Of a stretch of DNA of 64,000 nucleotides, positions 55,807-64,000 are shown in pieces. This DNA is from DTWD01 sp963662965 (GTDB taxonomy: Bacteria > Acidobacteriota > Vicinamibacteria > Vicinamibacterales > UBA8438). A program made the translations under genes and the position numbers. Where the stretch lies: contig OY759970.1 in NCBI GenBank assembly GCA_963662965.1, positions 1,798,001 through 1,862,000 on the forward strand, in the 5' to 3' direction. Within the stretch, counting starts at the first letter, position 1, and every line of letters starts with the position of its first letter. Under the pieces are notes generated by a model, which worked only from the letters and a program-made list of their open reading frames with translations, searched no databases and was not told the origin of the DNA.

Positions 55807-56475
55807 ATGGAGGCCCCGCAGTTCACGCCGTTCACCGGGCATCGCGAGTATCCAGCCGAGGAGATGCAGCAGCGAGCCACCGACTTCGCCGCCACGATGC
55901 GTCAGCGGCGCACGGTGCGACAGTTCTCCTCACGGGCGGTGCCCCGCGGCGTGATCGAGGCGAGCCTGGACGCCGCCGCGAGCGCGCCCAGCGGCGCCAA
56001 CATGCAGCCGTGGCACTTCGTCGTCGTCAGCGACGCCGGCGTGAAGCGGAAGATCCGCGTGGCCGCCGAGCAGGAAGAGCGCGCGTTCTACGAAGGACGG
56101 GCCTCGCCGGAATGGCTGGAGGCGCTCGCGCCGCTCGGGACCGACGCCGACAAGCCGTACCTGGAGACCGCGCCGTATCTGATCGTGGTGTTTGCGCAGC
56201 CGTACCGCCTTGAGCCAGACGGTCGTCGGCTCAAGCATTACTACGTTTCTGAGTCGGTCGGGATCGCGACCGGGGTGCTGATTACCGCGTTGCATCTGGC
56301 CGGTCTCGCCACCCTTACGCACACGCCGAGCCCCATGGGCTTTCTGAACACGCTGCTCGACCGTCCGGACCACGAACGTCCCTTCGTGATTCTGGTCGCC
56401 GGCTATCCCACCAACGATGCGCGCGTGCCGGTGATCGCCAAGAAGCCGCTCTCGGACATCGTGTCGTCGGTCTGA
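55807..56475 (+). CDS. Nitroreductase-family flavoenzyme (iodotyrosine deiodinase-like branch)
   Basis: A 222-residue intact FMN enzyme. The N-terminus has MRQRRTVRQFSSRAVPRGVI, then ASAPSGANMQPWHFVVVSDA, RAFYEGRASPEWLEALAPLG, a lid segment with ETAPYLIVVFAQPY, and GIATGVLITALHLAGLATLT near the FMN site. The order and the EWLEALAPLGTD stretch are closest to iodotyrosine deiodinase-like bacterial proteins, which reduce halogenated or nitro aromatics. The natural substrate is unknown. It is divergent from the broken cytochrome b gene and marks the return to intact genes. Confidence 0.85.
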   Translation: MEAPQFTPFTGHREYPAEEMQQRATDFAATMRQRRTVRQFSSRAVPRGVIEASLDAAASAPSGANMQPWHFVVVSDAGVKRKIRVAAEQEERAFYEGRASPEWLEALAPLGTDADKPYLETAPYLIVVFAQPYRLEPDGRRLKHYYVSESVGIATGVLITALHLAGLATLTHTPSPMGFLNTLLDRPDHERPFVILVAGYPTNDARVPVIAKKPLSDIVSSV

Positions 56476-56497
56476 GTGGCTATGGAATAATGGCGAG

Positions 56498-57691
56498 GTG
56501 CTTGAGCACAGTCTTTCGTCGTGCGGGCGTGCGGCTCTCCTGGCGGCGGTGACGCTGCTGCTCGCGCTGGAACCACACGCCGCGGACGCACGCATCAAGC
56601 AAACCAACCTCTCCGTCGCCGCCGGGGCGAGAGTGACCGGGGTGAATGGAAGCGCGGCCACCGGCCGTTGCCTCCTCCTCGTTACCTCGGTACGCACCAA
56701 GGCGCTCGGTCACTGCACGATCGAAGGCGGGGCCCCGCTCACGAGCATCCGACTGCTGGTGGATGGATTCGACACGCCCGTCTTAGTCACCCCGGTCTCC
56801 GACAGTGGCCCGGTGACGTTTGTCATCGATCCGCTTCCGGCCGTGGTGGTGCGTGCGCTTTCGGCCGGCGCGCTTCGGTTCGAAGCGCACACGAGCGCCG
56901 GTCTCGAGGCGCGCGGCACCGTGGCGAAAGCGACCAACAGTGTCCAATTGTTCGTTCAGTTGCGCGCGGCCGAGGCGGTGCCGCCCGGCAGCACGAACGC
57001 CGCTGGACTGTGCATCGTCACGATCGCGTTCGCGCCGCCGTTCCTCGGCGTCGACTGCGTCCACGATCTCCCCGACCCACAGAGCCTGACGCTCCACCGC
57101 GGCTTTGCGCAGGAAACGGGCGACGTCTCGCTCGACCTGAGCGCCGCGCTGGGCGGTCGGAACCCGGCGGCCTGGGAGCCGCTCGAGACCGAGCTGCTGT
57201 TCGAGATAGCGGCCGACGGCACGTACCTCCGCATGGAGGGCGCCGGTGGTGGCGATGTCATTCGCGGTCAGGTCGACGGCTGCCGCACGACCAACACCAC
57301 GGCGTGCATCTTCGGGCGCTTTACCGTCGAGGCGATCGGACAGTCGAACGACGCGTCCGTTCCGACGGTTCCCGCGCGGGTCGAGACGCTGTCCGCCCCC
57401 TTTGACAGTCTCGTCGGCGACGCGAACGTCGCCGCCCAGACGCAGACCGTGCTCTTCAGTCTGACCGCCGACAACGACCACTCACTCCTCGTAGAGATGA
57501 TCGATGGCTGCAACCTGCGCCAGGGGATCATCCTGAACGCCGTCGGGACCGACTTTGAGTCGTACCGGTACATCGTGACCTTCGGCGACCTGTTCTTCGG
57601 GACTTTGGATAGCCTGCTGACGCACGCTACTGCTCCGGTGAACCGGCGCGCCTCTATTCTCCTGCCCTGCCTGATACAGACATCGCAATAG
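56498..57691 (+). CDS. Secreted hypothetical protein with CHRD-like outline
   Basis: A 397-residue protein starting with GTG 56498. A hydrophobic N-terminus (AALLAAVTLLLALEPHAADA) is a signal peptide. The body has two related parts, each beginning with a Cys-containing strand pair (GRCLLLVTSVRTKALGHCTI and GLCIVTIAFAPPFLGVDCVH) and each followed by a stretch such as SLTLHRGFAQETGDVSLDLS that recalls CHRD domains. A third Cys-rich part follows. I do not recognise a firm family. It is intact, 22 bp after the nitroreductase gene. Confidence 0.5.
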   Translation: MLEHSLSSCGRAALLAAVTLLLALEPHAADARIKQTNLSVAAGARVTGVNGSAATGRCLLLVTSVRTKALGHCTIEGGAPLTSIRLLVDGFDTPVLVTPVSDSGPVTFVIDPLPAVVVRALSAGALRFEAHTSAGLEARGTVAKATNSVQLFVQLRAAEAVPPGSTNAAGLCIVTIAFAPPFLGVDCVHDLPDPQSLTLHRGFAQETGDVSLDLSAALGGRNPAAWEPLETELLFEIAADGTYLRMEGAGGGDVIRGQVDGCRTTNTTACIFGRFTVEAIGQSNDASVPTVPARVETLSAPFDSLVGDANVAAQTQTVLFSLTADNDHSLLVEMIDGCNLRQGIILNAVGTDFESYRYIVTFGDLFFGTLDSLLTHATAPVNRRASILLPCLIQTSQ

Positions 57692-57719
57692 ACTAGGCTG
57701 CTTCCAGCAAGGGGGTTCT

Positions 57720-59759
57720 ATGTCTTTGAACCGGTGGACGGTCTTCATCACCGTGCTGGTCATGCTTCCCGCGAGTGCGTTCGCACAGGGGAAGCGCCCG
57801 ATGACCATGGTGGACCTGCTCGACGTACCAATCCTGAACGATCCGCAGCTATCTCCGGATGGTCGTCAGGTGCTGTATGTCCTCGCGGAAGCAGACTGGC
57901 AGGCCAACAAGCGGGTCAGTCACATTTGGCGAGTCGAGTCGGATGGCTCATCCACCACGCGGATGACCAACGGCGACGACGGTGAGACGAGTCCCCGATG
58001 GTCACCTGACGGTTCATCGATTGGGTTCCTGGCGACGCGCGGCGAGGAGGAAGGGGCGCAGATCTACCTCCTGCCCAACACGGGCGGCGAGGCCCGTCGG
58101 TTGACCGAACATCCGACCGCCGTATCAAACATGACCTGGGCACCCGACGGAACAGCCATCTACTACCTCGCTCCAGACCCGAAGACCGACGACGAAGAGA
58201 CCCGGCAGGAAGCGAGCGACGACGTCTACCAGTTTGAGGAGGATTTCGAGCAGCGGCATCTCTGGCGGTACACGCTCCAAGACGGGAAGACCGATCGGAT
58301 CACCGATGGCGAGTTCTCGGTCTCGGCCTGTAGCGTGTCGCGCGACGGCGAGCAGATTGCGTGTCATCGGGCCCCGAACTCCGTTCTCGAGTACGCCGAT
58401 TCGAGCGAGGTGTGGATCATGAACGCGGACGGGACCGACGCCCAGCGCCTCACCGACAACGGGGTACGGGAGCGCAACGCCCGGGTGTCGCCGGACGGTA
58501 CCGAGGTGCTGTTTCTCGCCCGCACGAACGACCGCTTCGAGAAGTACTACAACGGCAACGTGTTCGTCGTGCCGGCGAACGGTGGGAAGGCACGTGTCGT
58601 GGAGGCCACCCTGGCTTATGACGTGGTGCAAGCGCGCTGGTCGCCAGACGGAGCGGCATTGGTGTTCGTGGCGAATCTGGGCGTGCGCAGCGAACTGTTT
58701 CGGCTGACGGTCGCCAATGGCGTGGTGGAGCAGCTTACCGAGGGTCGGCACGCGATTCGGGGATGGATGTACGACGCCAGGGGCGATCGTCATGCGCTAA
58801 AGATCAGCGGCGCCGAGAGTCCGGGGGACGTCTGGGTGATGTCGGCCGGGGCCACCGAGCCGCGTCGCGTCACCCGTGTCTACGACTACCTCGCGGAGCA
58901 ATTCGCGCTGCCCCGACAGGAGCGCCTCGACTGGACGGCCGCGGACGGAACGACGGTCGAGGGGCTCCTCCACTACCCGGTCGATTACCAGGAAGGCCAG
59001 CGGTACCCACTGGTCGTGCAGACGCACGGCGGACCGCAGGCCTCGGACAAGTTCGGGTTCGCCGGCAGCCTTACGAGCTACGCTCCGGTGTTAGCCGGTC
59101 ACGGATATCTCGTGCTGAGGCCGAACTATCGCGGAAGTACCGGCTACGGCGACACCTTCTTGCGCGACATGGTGGGTGGGTACTTCAAGAATGCCCATAC
59201 CGATGTGATGAGCGGCGTCGACCACCTCATTGCGCGTGGCCTGGCGGACGGGGACCGGATGGCCAAGATGGGATGGAGTGGCGGTGGACACATGACGAAC
59301 AAGATCGTCACCTTCACCGACCGCTTCAAGGCGGCCGCCTCCGGGGCGGGAGCGGCGAACTGGGTCTCGATGTACGCGCAGAGCGACACCCGCAGTCAAC
59401 GCACACCATGGTTTGGCGGGACGCCGTGGCAGGTCGATGCCCCGGTTGACCTGTATTGGGACCACTCCCCGTTGAAATACGTGGCCAATGTGACCACCCC
59501 CACGATCTTCCTGGTCGGAGAGAACGACCGGCGTGTCCCGATGCCGCAATCGGTGGAGATGCATCGGGCGCTCAAGAGTCATGGCGTGCCGACGCATCTG
59601 TATGTCGCGCCCCGCGAGGGTCACGGCTGGCGGGAGTTGCGCCATCAGCTCTTCAAGATGAACGTCGAGCTCGAGTGGTTCGAGCGATACGTCATGGAGC
59701 GTGAGTACGCGTGGGAAGAAGCGCCCGCTGATAAGGATCAGCAGGAGGAAGCCAAGTAG
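57720..59759 (+). CDS. Secreted S9-family prolyl oligopeptidase/acylaminoacyl-type peptidase
   Basis: A 679-residue protein. The signal peptide (VFITVLVMLPASAFAQ) is followed by a WD40-like/TolB propeller (ILNDPQLSPDGRQVLYVLAE, TSPRWSPDGSSIGFLATRGE, NARVSPDGTEVLFLARTNDR), then a C-terminal hydrolase domain. The catalytic triad is S520 in MGWSGGGHM, D603 in VGENDRRVPMPQ and H635 in REGHGWRE. It is probably a periplasmic peptidase that trims peptides for uptake. It is complete and of normal length for dipeptidyl aminopeptidase/acylaminoacyl peptidases. Confidence 0.92.
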   Translation: MSLNRWTVFITVLVMLPASAFAQGKRPMTMVDLLDVPILNDPQLSPDGRQVLYVLAEADWQANKRVSHIWRVESDGSSTTRMTNGDDGETSPRWSPDGSSIGFLATRGEEEGAQIYLLPNTGGEARRLTEHPTAVSNMTWAPDGTAIYYLAPDPKTDDEETRQEASDDVYQFEEDFEQRHLWRYTLQDGKTDRITDGEFSVSACSVSRDGEQIACHRAPNSVLEYADSSEVWIMNADGTDAQRLTDNGVRERNARVSPDGTEVLFLARTNDRFEKYYNGNVFVVPANGGKARVVEATLAYDVVQARWSPDGAALVFVANLGVRSELFRLTVANGVVEQLTEGRHAIRGWMYDARGDRHALKISGAESPGDVWVMSAGATEPRRVTRVYDYLAEQFALPRQERLDWTAADGTTVEGLLHYPVDYQEGQRYPLVVQTHGGPQASDKFGFAGSLTSYAPVLAGHGYLVLRPNYRGSTGYGDTFLRDMVGGYFKNAHTDVMSGVDHLIARGLADGDRMAKMGWSGGGHMTNKIVTFTDRFKAAASGAGAANWVSMYAQSDTRSQRTPWFGGTPWQVDAPVDLYWDHSPLKYVANVTTPTIFLVGENDRRVPMPQSVEMHRALKSHGVPTHLYVAPREGHGWRELRHQLFKMNVELEWFERYVMEREYAWEEAPADKDQQEEAK

Positions 59760-59871
59760 TCTGGACGTTGGCGAGCCACTAGTGCCACCATTCCAGGTGC
59801 CGGGCCAAAGACCCCTTGCTCCATGGCGTTGACCGGCGTAGGCTGACGGTGTCACACGCAGGAGGTCCACC

Positions 59872-60081
59872 ATGCCATCCAGGCGGACCGAGGACGCGTT
59901 GCAGTTACTGCGGGCGGAGTATCTGGACACGCCAGACTTGGCCCTGACGCCGTCGCAAGTGGCCGGACTCGTGGATCTGGACCCGCCCACCGCCGAGATC
60001 GTCCTTCAGGCGCTCGCAGACTCCTGCTTCCTGATGCGCGCCTCGGATGGCCGGTTCGTCCACCGGCGGATGATGAACTAG
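59872..60081 (+). CDS. Small winged-helix-like protein (69 aa)
   Basis: A strong AGGAGG site precedes the ATG by 6 bases, so this short gene is likely real. The sequence LTPSQVAGLVDLDPPTAEIV followed by LQALADSCFLMRASDGRFVH has the pattern of a helix-turn-helix with a wing, as in small transcription regulators that sense through a partner. No ligand domain is present. The target is unknown; the neighbouring lipocalin-like gene 60 bp downstream is one candidate. Confidence 0.6.
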   Translation: MPSRRTEDALQLLRAEYLDTPDLALTPSQVAGLVDLDPPTAEIVLQALADSCFLMRASDGRFVHRRMMN

Positions 60082-60141
60082 TCGGATCAGGCCCAGGACT
60101 TAAGGACGCGCGCGGCCCAACACGCACGAAGGAGGAGCATC

Positions 60142-61122
60142 ATGCGCAGCCTCACGAGCGCCTTGATTGTCGCCGCCGTCGTGTGTCTACCCACCGAAGC
60201 GTCCATCCAGACCGGAAGCGAACACGAGAAGCTCGTCGGGACGTACAAGCTCGTCACGAGCGAGGTCAAGGACCAGAACGGGACATGGCGACCGACCCCG
60301 GACTACGACTCGATTGGATACATCACCTACAGCGACACCGGGTACATGGGCGTCCACGTGATGCGGAAGAACCGGGCGAAGTTCGCCGCCACCCAACCGA
60401 CGCCGGGGGAGGCACAGGAGGCGCTTCGGGGTTACTCCGCTTACTACGGCCCGTACACCGTGCATGAGGACGAGAACGAGCCGTTCGTGGTCCATCACCG
60501 AGTCGGCCAGATCAACCCGGGAGGCGAGGTCGACGCGAAGCGCTTTGTCGACTTCGTCGGGAATCAGCTCATTCTGACGCCAGCGCCCGCCAGTGGCGGC
60601 AAAGAACAAGCCACGAGACACATCGTGTGGGAGAGGCTGCCGGACGCGCCGCTCTCGGCCGAAGCGCAAGGGTTCGTTGGCTTCCGTCAACTCCTGTACA
60701 CGGACCGCTATACCGAAAGTGGTGGCCGTGTCGTGACGCATGCGCAGCGGAACGAGGGCCGCGCCGGCTCCTACATCATCTACACGCCGACCGGTCACAT
60801 GATGGTGCATATCATGGCCAGCGAGGGACGAACGCCATACGCGGGGGCGACGCCCACCCCGGAGGAGGCGCTGGCGGCGTATCGGAGCTACGGCGGGTAC
60901 TTCGGACGGTTCACCGTCCATGAAGACGACGAACCCCAGTATGTCGTCCACAATCAGGAAGGGCGACTCAGTCCCGGCACGGCGAGTGATGCCGAACGGC
61001 TCTACCAGCTCACGGGAGACGTCTTGAGGCTGGGCGGACGGCCGCAAACGACCAACGGCGAGACCACGGGCGGACACCTGTATTGGGAGCTGCTACCGCC
61101 GTTGAGCGGCCGGTCTGAATGA
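60142..61122 (+). CDS. Secreted protein with two lipocalin-like domains
   Basis: 326 residues; AAGGAGGAG precedes the ATG. A signal peptide (SALIVAAVVCLPTEAS) is followed by two copies of a lipocalin-like domain (Lipocalin_5 type): KLVGTYKLVTSEVKDQNGTW with YITYSDTGYMGVHVMRKNRA, and later GSYIIYTPTGHMMVHIMASE. Each copy has a YxxYxGxY-like Tyr-rich stretch before a VHED and VVH pair (SAYYGPYTVHEDENEPFVVH, GGYFGRFTVHEDDEPQYVVH). Such proteins may bind small hydrophobic ligands outside the cell. Ligand unknown. Confidence 0.75.
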   Translation: MRSLTSALIVAAVVCLPTEASIQTGSEHEKLVGTYKLVTSEVKDQNGTWRPTPDYDSIGYITYSDTGYMGVHVMRKNRAKFAATQPTPGEAQEALRGYSAYYGPYTVHEDENEPFVVHHRVGQINPGGEVDAKRFVDFVGNQLILTPAPASGGKEQATRHIVWERLPDAPLSAEAQGFVGFRQLLYTDRYTESGGRVVTHAQRNEGRAGSYIIYTPTGHMMVHIMASEGRTPYAGATPTPEEALAAYRSYGGYFGRFTVHEDDEPQYVVHNQEGRLSPGTASDAERLYQLTGDVLRLGGRPQTTNGETTGGHLYWELLPPLSGRSE

Positions 61123-61126
61123 CAAC

Positions 61127-61159
61127 CTATCGTCCAGAGGCCTACTATCGTCCAGAGGC
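61127..61159. repeat. 15-bp direct repeat just upstream of the PSD1 gene
   Basis: CTATCGTCCAGAGGC occurs at 61127-61141 and 61145-61159, three bases apart. The second copy ends 5 bases before the ATG at 61165 and contains AGAGG, the only candidate ribosome site. It may be a regulator-binding site or a slippage duplication. Confidence 0.5.
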
Positions 61160-61164
61160 ATAAT

Positions 61165-64000
61165 ATGAGGATGACTCTTCGCTGCTCTCTGTTGCTCTTC
61201 GCCATGCTCGCGTTGGCACCGGTCCAGGGCTCCGCCCAGCCTGTCGAGTTCAACCGCGACATCCGGCCGCTCCTCACCGAGGCTTGCGTGGCGTGCCACG
61301 GCCCGGCGGAAGCAACCCGTCAGGCCGACCTGCGGCTCGACACAACTGACTTCATCGGGACGGTCGTGGTGCCGGGCGACGCCGAGGGCAGCCCACTGTT
61401 TCAACGCTTGACCACGGACGAGCCGATCGGCCGCATGCCGCCGGTCTCGTCGGGACGGTCGCTGACCGCCGATCAGATCGACGTGGTTCGTCGATGGATC
61501 GACGCCGGGGCTAAGTGGGAGAGCGACCTGGCCGCCGCGGACGTCGGCGGGACCGCGGTCGCCGCACGCACGGTCGACTTTGCTCGCGAAGTGCGTCCGC
61601 TCCTGTCGGAGAACTGTTTCACGTGTCACGGGCCGGATGAGCAGGCGCGCCAGCGCGGCCTGCGACTGGACGTGCAAGAGGGTCCCTTTGCCGATCGCGG
61701 CCAATTCGGCGGTCCGGTCATCGTGGCCGGGAACGCGGCTGACAGCCTACTGATTCACCGGATTACCGCCAGCGACTTGTCGGTGCGGATGCCCTACAGG
61801 CGGGGCTCGGCCTCCTCGGTGATGCCGGGTGGCGACGACGACGCGCTGACCGACGCTGAGGTCGAGACGCTCCGCCTGTGGATCGATCAGGGTGCCGAGT
61901 GGCAGTCGCACTGGGCGTTCATTCCGCCGGAACGCCCCGCGCTGCCGCCGGTCGCTGACCGCGAGTGGGCACGCAACCCGATCGACAACTTCGTCCGCGC
62001 CCGGCTCGAGCAGGAAGACAAGACGCCCTCACCCGAGGCCGACATCTCCACGTTGATTCGCCGCGTCACGCTCGATCTGACCGGGCTGCCGCCGACCACG
62101 GCCGAGATTGCCGCCGTCCTGAGCGACGATTCACCCGACGCCTACGAACGCCACGTCGACCGGCTGCTCGCATCATCGGGATACGGTGAGCGGATGGCCG
62201 TTGAGTGGTTGGACGGCGGCCGGTATGCCGACTCCAGCGGGTATCAGACTGACGCCGAACGGTCGATGTGGCGGTGGCGCGACTGGGTGATCGGGGCCTA
62301 CAACGACAACATGCCGTTCGACCAGTTCACCATCGAGCAGATCGCCGGAGACCTACTCCCCGATGCCACGCTCGACCAAAGAATCGCCACCGGCTTCAAC
62401 CGGAACCACAGCCAGAACGGCGAGGGGGGGATCGTTCCCGAGGAGTTCCTGGTGGAGAACGTGGTCGACCGCGTCTCGACGACCTCGACAGTGTGGCTCG
62501 GCTTGACCCTCGGGTGCGCGCGTTGCCACGACCACAAGTTCGACCCGATCTCGCAGAAGGAGTTCTACGAGGTCTTCGCGTACTTCAACAACGTCCCCGA
62601 GCGTGGCAAGGCGTTCAAGTATGGCAACTCGCCCCCGGTCGTCACCGCCCCGACCGAGGACCAGTACGCCGAGCTGGCCGAGATCGACGCCAAGCTCGAC
62701 GAGGCACGGGAAGCGTTCTCGAGCCTCGAGGCCGAAGATGCCGCCGCGCAGACGCGGTGGGAAGACTCGCTGCCCGCGGCCGGGCGAGTCGATTGGGTCC
62801 TGCGCGACCAGCTCCTGGTTCATTACCCGCTCGACGGTGACATCGCGGGTGTCTATACCGGAGAGCCGGTGACCGTCTCCCCACCGGTGACCGCCGGGTT
62901 ACGGGTCAACGCCACGCCACCCGAGAACGCCGCGGCACCGGAGAACGCCACGTTCTCGGTGAACGTCACGTTGGAGGATGGCCAACCGCACTTCGTCCCC
63001 GGTCGGGTCGGAGAGGCAGTCAGCTTCGATGGCCAGCGTTTCATCAACGCGGGCGACATTGCGAACTTTACCTACGACGACCCGTTCACGCTGGCCGCCT
63101 GGATCTATTCCACGGCGCCTGACGGCGTGATTATGTCGCGAGCCTTGGCCGGCGACCAGGGTGAGCGGGGATGGGGGCTGTACCTCGTGGACGGGAAGGT
63201 GCGGGTCAACCTGTCCCAGCGTTGGGCGGACGACGGGGTGCGTGTGGAAACAGAGGATCTGCTGCCGCTCAACGAATGGCAGCACGTGCTCGTGACCTAC
63301 GACGGCAAGAGAATACCGGCCGGATTCCGGGTCTACGTCAACGGCCAGTCGCAAGCGCTCACACCGTTGCTCGACGGGATCAATAACCCGATGCGGACGC
63401 GAGAGCCGCTGCGCATCGGGGCCAGCGGTTCAGCTCCGGAAGATTCCGGCGCCACCGATTCCAGACCTCGTTTTCAAGGCGTGATCGACGACGTCCGCAT
63501 CTACACGGCGGTCTTGACCCCTGGCCAGGCGGCCGTCGTGGCGACCACGGAATCGCTGAGCGAGATTGCGAGCATCGCGCCGTCCAGCCGGACGGCCGGG
63601 CAGTCCGAGAAGCTGCGGCTCGCGTTTCTGGACCAGTACGCCCCGCCGCCCGTCCAGGAGGCGTGGCGCCAGGTCAACGACCTCGAGCGCCAGCGCGCGG
63701 AGCTCTGGGACAGCTTCCCGACCGTCATGGTGATGGAGGAGATGGAGCCGCGGCGCGATACGTTTCGGCTGATTCGGGGGGCGTACGACGTTCCGGGGGA
63801 GAAGGTGAGCCCCGGCGTACCCGCGGTGCTTCCTCCAGTTTCTGAGGATCAAGAGAACAACCGTCTGACGTTTGCCCGTTGGCTCGTCGGTCCCGAACAC
63901 CCGCTCACCGCCCGAGTCACCGTGAACCGCTTCTGGCAGATGTACTTCGGGACCGGCCTGGTCAAGACGGCCGAGAACTTCGGGACGCAAGGGGAGTACC
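61165..64000 (+). CDS. PSD1/DUF1549/DUF1553 planctomycete-type cytochrome, LamG insert (cut by window end)
   Basis: The frame is open from ATG 61165 to the window end (945 codons). A signal peptide (LLFAMLALAPVQGSAQ) precedes two PSCyt1-type cytochrome modules with CVACH and CFTCH (each in RDIRPLLTEACVACHGP-like context). DUF1549 follows (WAFIPPERPALPPVADREWA, RVTLDLTGLPPT), with another heme-like CARCH in LGCARCHDHKFDPIS. A laminin-G/concanavalin-type domain (VHYPLDGDIAGVYTGEPV to FQGVIDDVRIYTAVLTPGQA) is inserted before the start of DUF1553 (NRLTFARWLVGPEHPLTARV). Such proteins are exported and linked to polysaccharide use, usually beside a DUF1501 gene. The C-terminus is outside the window. 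Confidence 0.88.
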   Translation, partial: MRMTLRCSLLLFAMLALAPVQGSAQPVEFNRDIRPLLTEACVACHGPAEATRQADLRLDTTDFIGTVVVPGDAEGSPLFQRLTTDEPIGRMPPVSSGRSLTADQIDVVRRWIDAGAKWESDLAAADVGGTAVAARTVDFAREVRPLLSENCFTCHGPDEQARQRGLRLDVQEGPFADRGQFGGPVIVAGNAADSLLIHRITASDLSVRMPYRRGSASSVMPGGDDDALTDAEVETLRLWIDQGAEWQSHWAFIPPERPALPPVADREWARNPIDNFVRARLEQEDKTPSPEADISTLIRRVTLDLTGLPPTTAEIAAVLSDDSPDAYERHVDRLLASSGYGERMAVEWLDGGRYADSSGYQTDAERSMWRWRDWVIGAYNDNMPFDQFTIEQIAGDLLPDATLDQRIATGFNRNHSQNGEGGIVPEEFLVENVVDRVSTTSTVWLGLTLGCARCHDHKFDPISQKEFYEVFAYFNNVPERGKAFKYGNSPPVVTAPTEDQYAELAEIDAKLDEAREAFSSLEAEDAAAQTRWEDSLPAAGRVDWVLRDQLLVHYPLDGDIAGVYTGEPVTVSPPVTAGLRVNATPPENAAAPENATFSVNVTLEDGQPHFVPGRVGEAVSFDGQRFINAGDIANFTYDDPFTLAAWIYSTAPDGVIMSRALAGDQGERGWGLYLVDGKVRVNLSQRWADDGVRVETEDLLPLNEWQHVLVTYDGKRIPAGFRVYVNGQSQALTPLLDGINNPMRTREPLRIGASGSAPEDSGATDSRPRFQGVIDDVRIYTAVLTPGQAAVVATTESLSEIASIAPSSRTAGQSEKLRLAFLDQYAPPPVQEAWRQVNDLERQRAELWDSFPTVMVMEEMEPRRDTFRLIRGAYDVPGEKVSPGVPAVLPPVSEDQENNRLTFARWLVGPEHPLTARVTVNRFWQMYFGTGLVKTAENFGTQGEY

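Overview
The window is a 64 kb, GC-rich piece of chromosome, most likely from an Acidobacteriota bacterium of the Vicinamibacteria type. This is inferred from gene content: the secreted protein family ending in a Tyr-Ala-Cys-His-Glu-Gly motif, DUF5916 outer-membrane proteins, fused heme/copper proteins, PQQ dehydrogenases, a PSD1-type cytochrome and the lexA-imuA-imuB-dnaE2 cassette. Genes lie on both strands in short operons, and many products carry Sec, Tat or lipoprotein signals.

Layout. 1-7.1 kb: end of a ketopantoate reductase gene, two secreted proteins (one cytochrome c/copper monooxygenase-like), a threonine aldolase-like enzyme, a DUF4440 protein, an argininosuccinate-lyase-like enzyme with a signal peptide, and a truncated membrane gene. 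7.1-13.6 kb: a mutagenic DNA-repair cassette, beginning at a junction that also carries a HigB toxin remnant. 13.6-22.8 kb: secreted hypotheticals, a broken response regulator, a class C serine hydrolase, and an ABC transporter operon with a GldF-GldG-like fusion and a DUF4340 protein. 22.8-30.1 kb: leucine genes leuCD and leuAB, separated by a nucleotidyltransferase, a LysR regulator and a membrane protein. 30.2-36.3 kb: a CBM9/DUF5916 outer-membrane protein, a PQQ sugar dehydrogenase and a secreted M24 peptidase.

36.3-38.2 kb is an ISAzo13-family insertion sequence with recognisable ends and a target duplication. Its transposase is split by a shift at an A8 run and carries an extra N-terminal DNA-binding-like region. 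A perfect 13-bp-arm palindrome covers its start codon. 39-42.7 kb holds a monofunctional transglycosylase and a PQQ alcohol dehydrogenase with an N-terminal heme site.

From about 42.8 to 55.7 kb many genes carry single-base shifts or stop codons: two NHL proteins, a SagB-type oxidoreductase, and a Tat-molybdoenzyme with its cytochrome b. A tmRNA-like 3' end and a tRNA-Ser 3' end lie in the same stretch as fragments. This looks like an eroded accessory island, although assembly indels could explain part of it. From 55.8 kb to the end genes are intact again: a nitroreductase, an S9 peptidase, a lipocalin-like protein and a PSD1 cytochrome that runs off the window.

Three dispersed repeat families stand out. 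R1 (about 165 bp, long terminal inverted repeats, two full copies plus a joined-ends copy) has paired changes in its arms and supplies gene signals to neighbours. R2 (about 300 bp, three copies) aligns without gaps over its core and is not coding in one copy. A third is a large inverted repeat beside one R2 copy.
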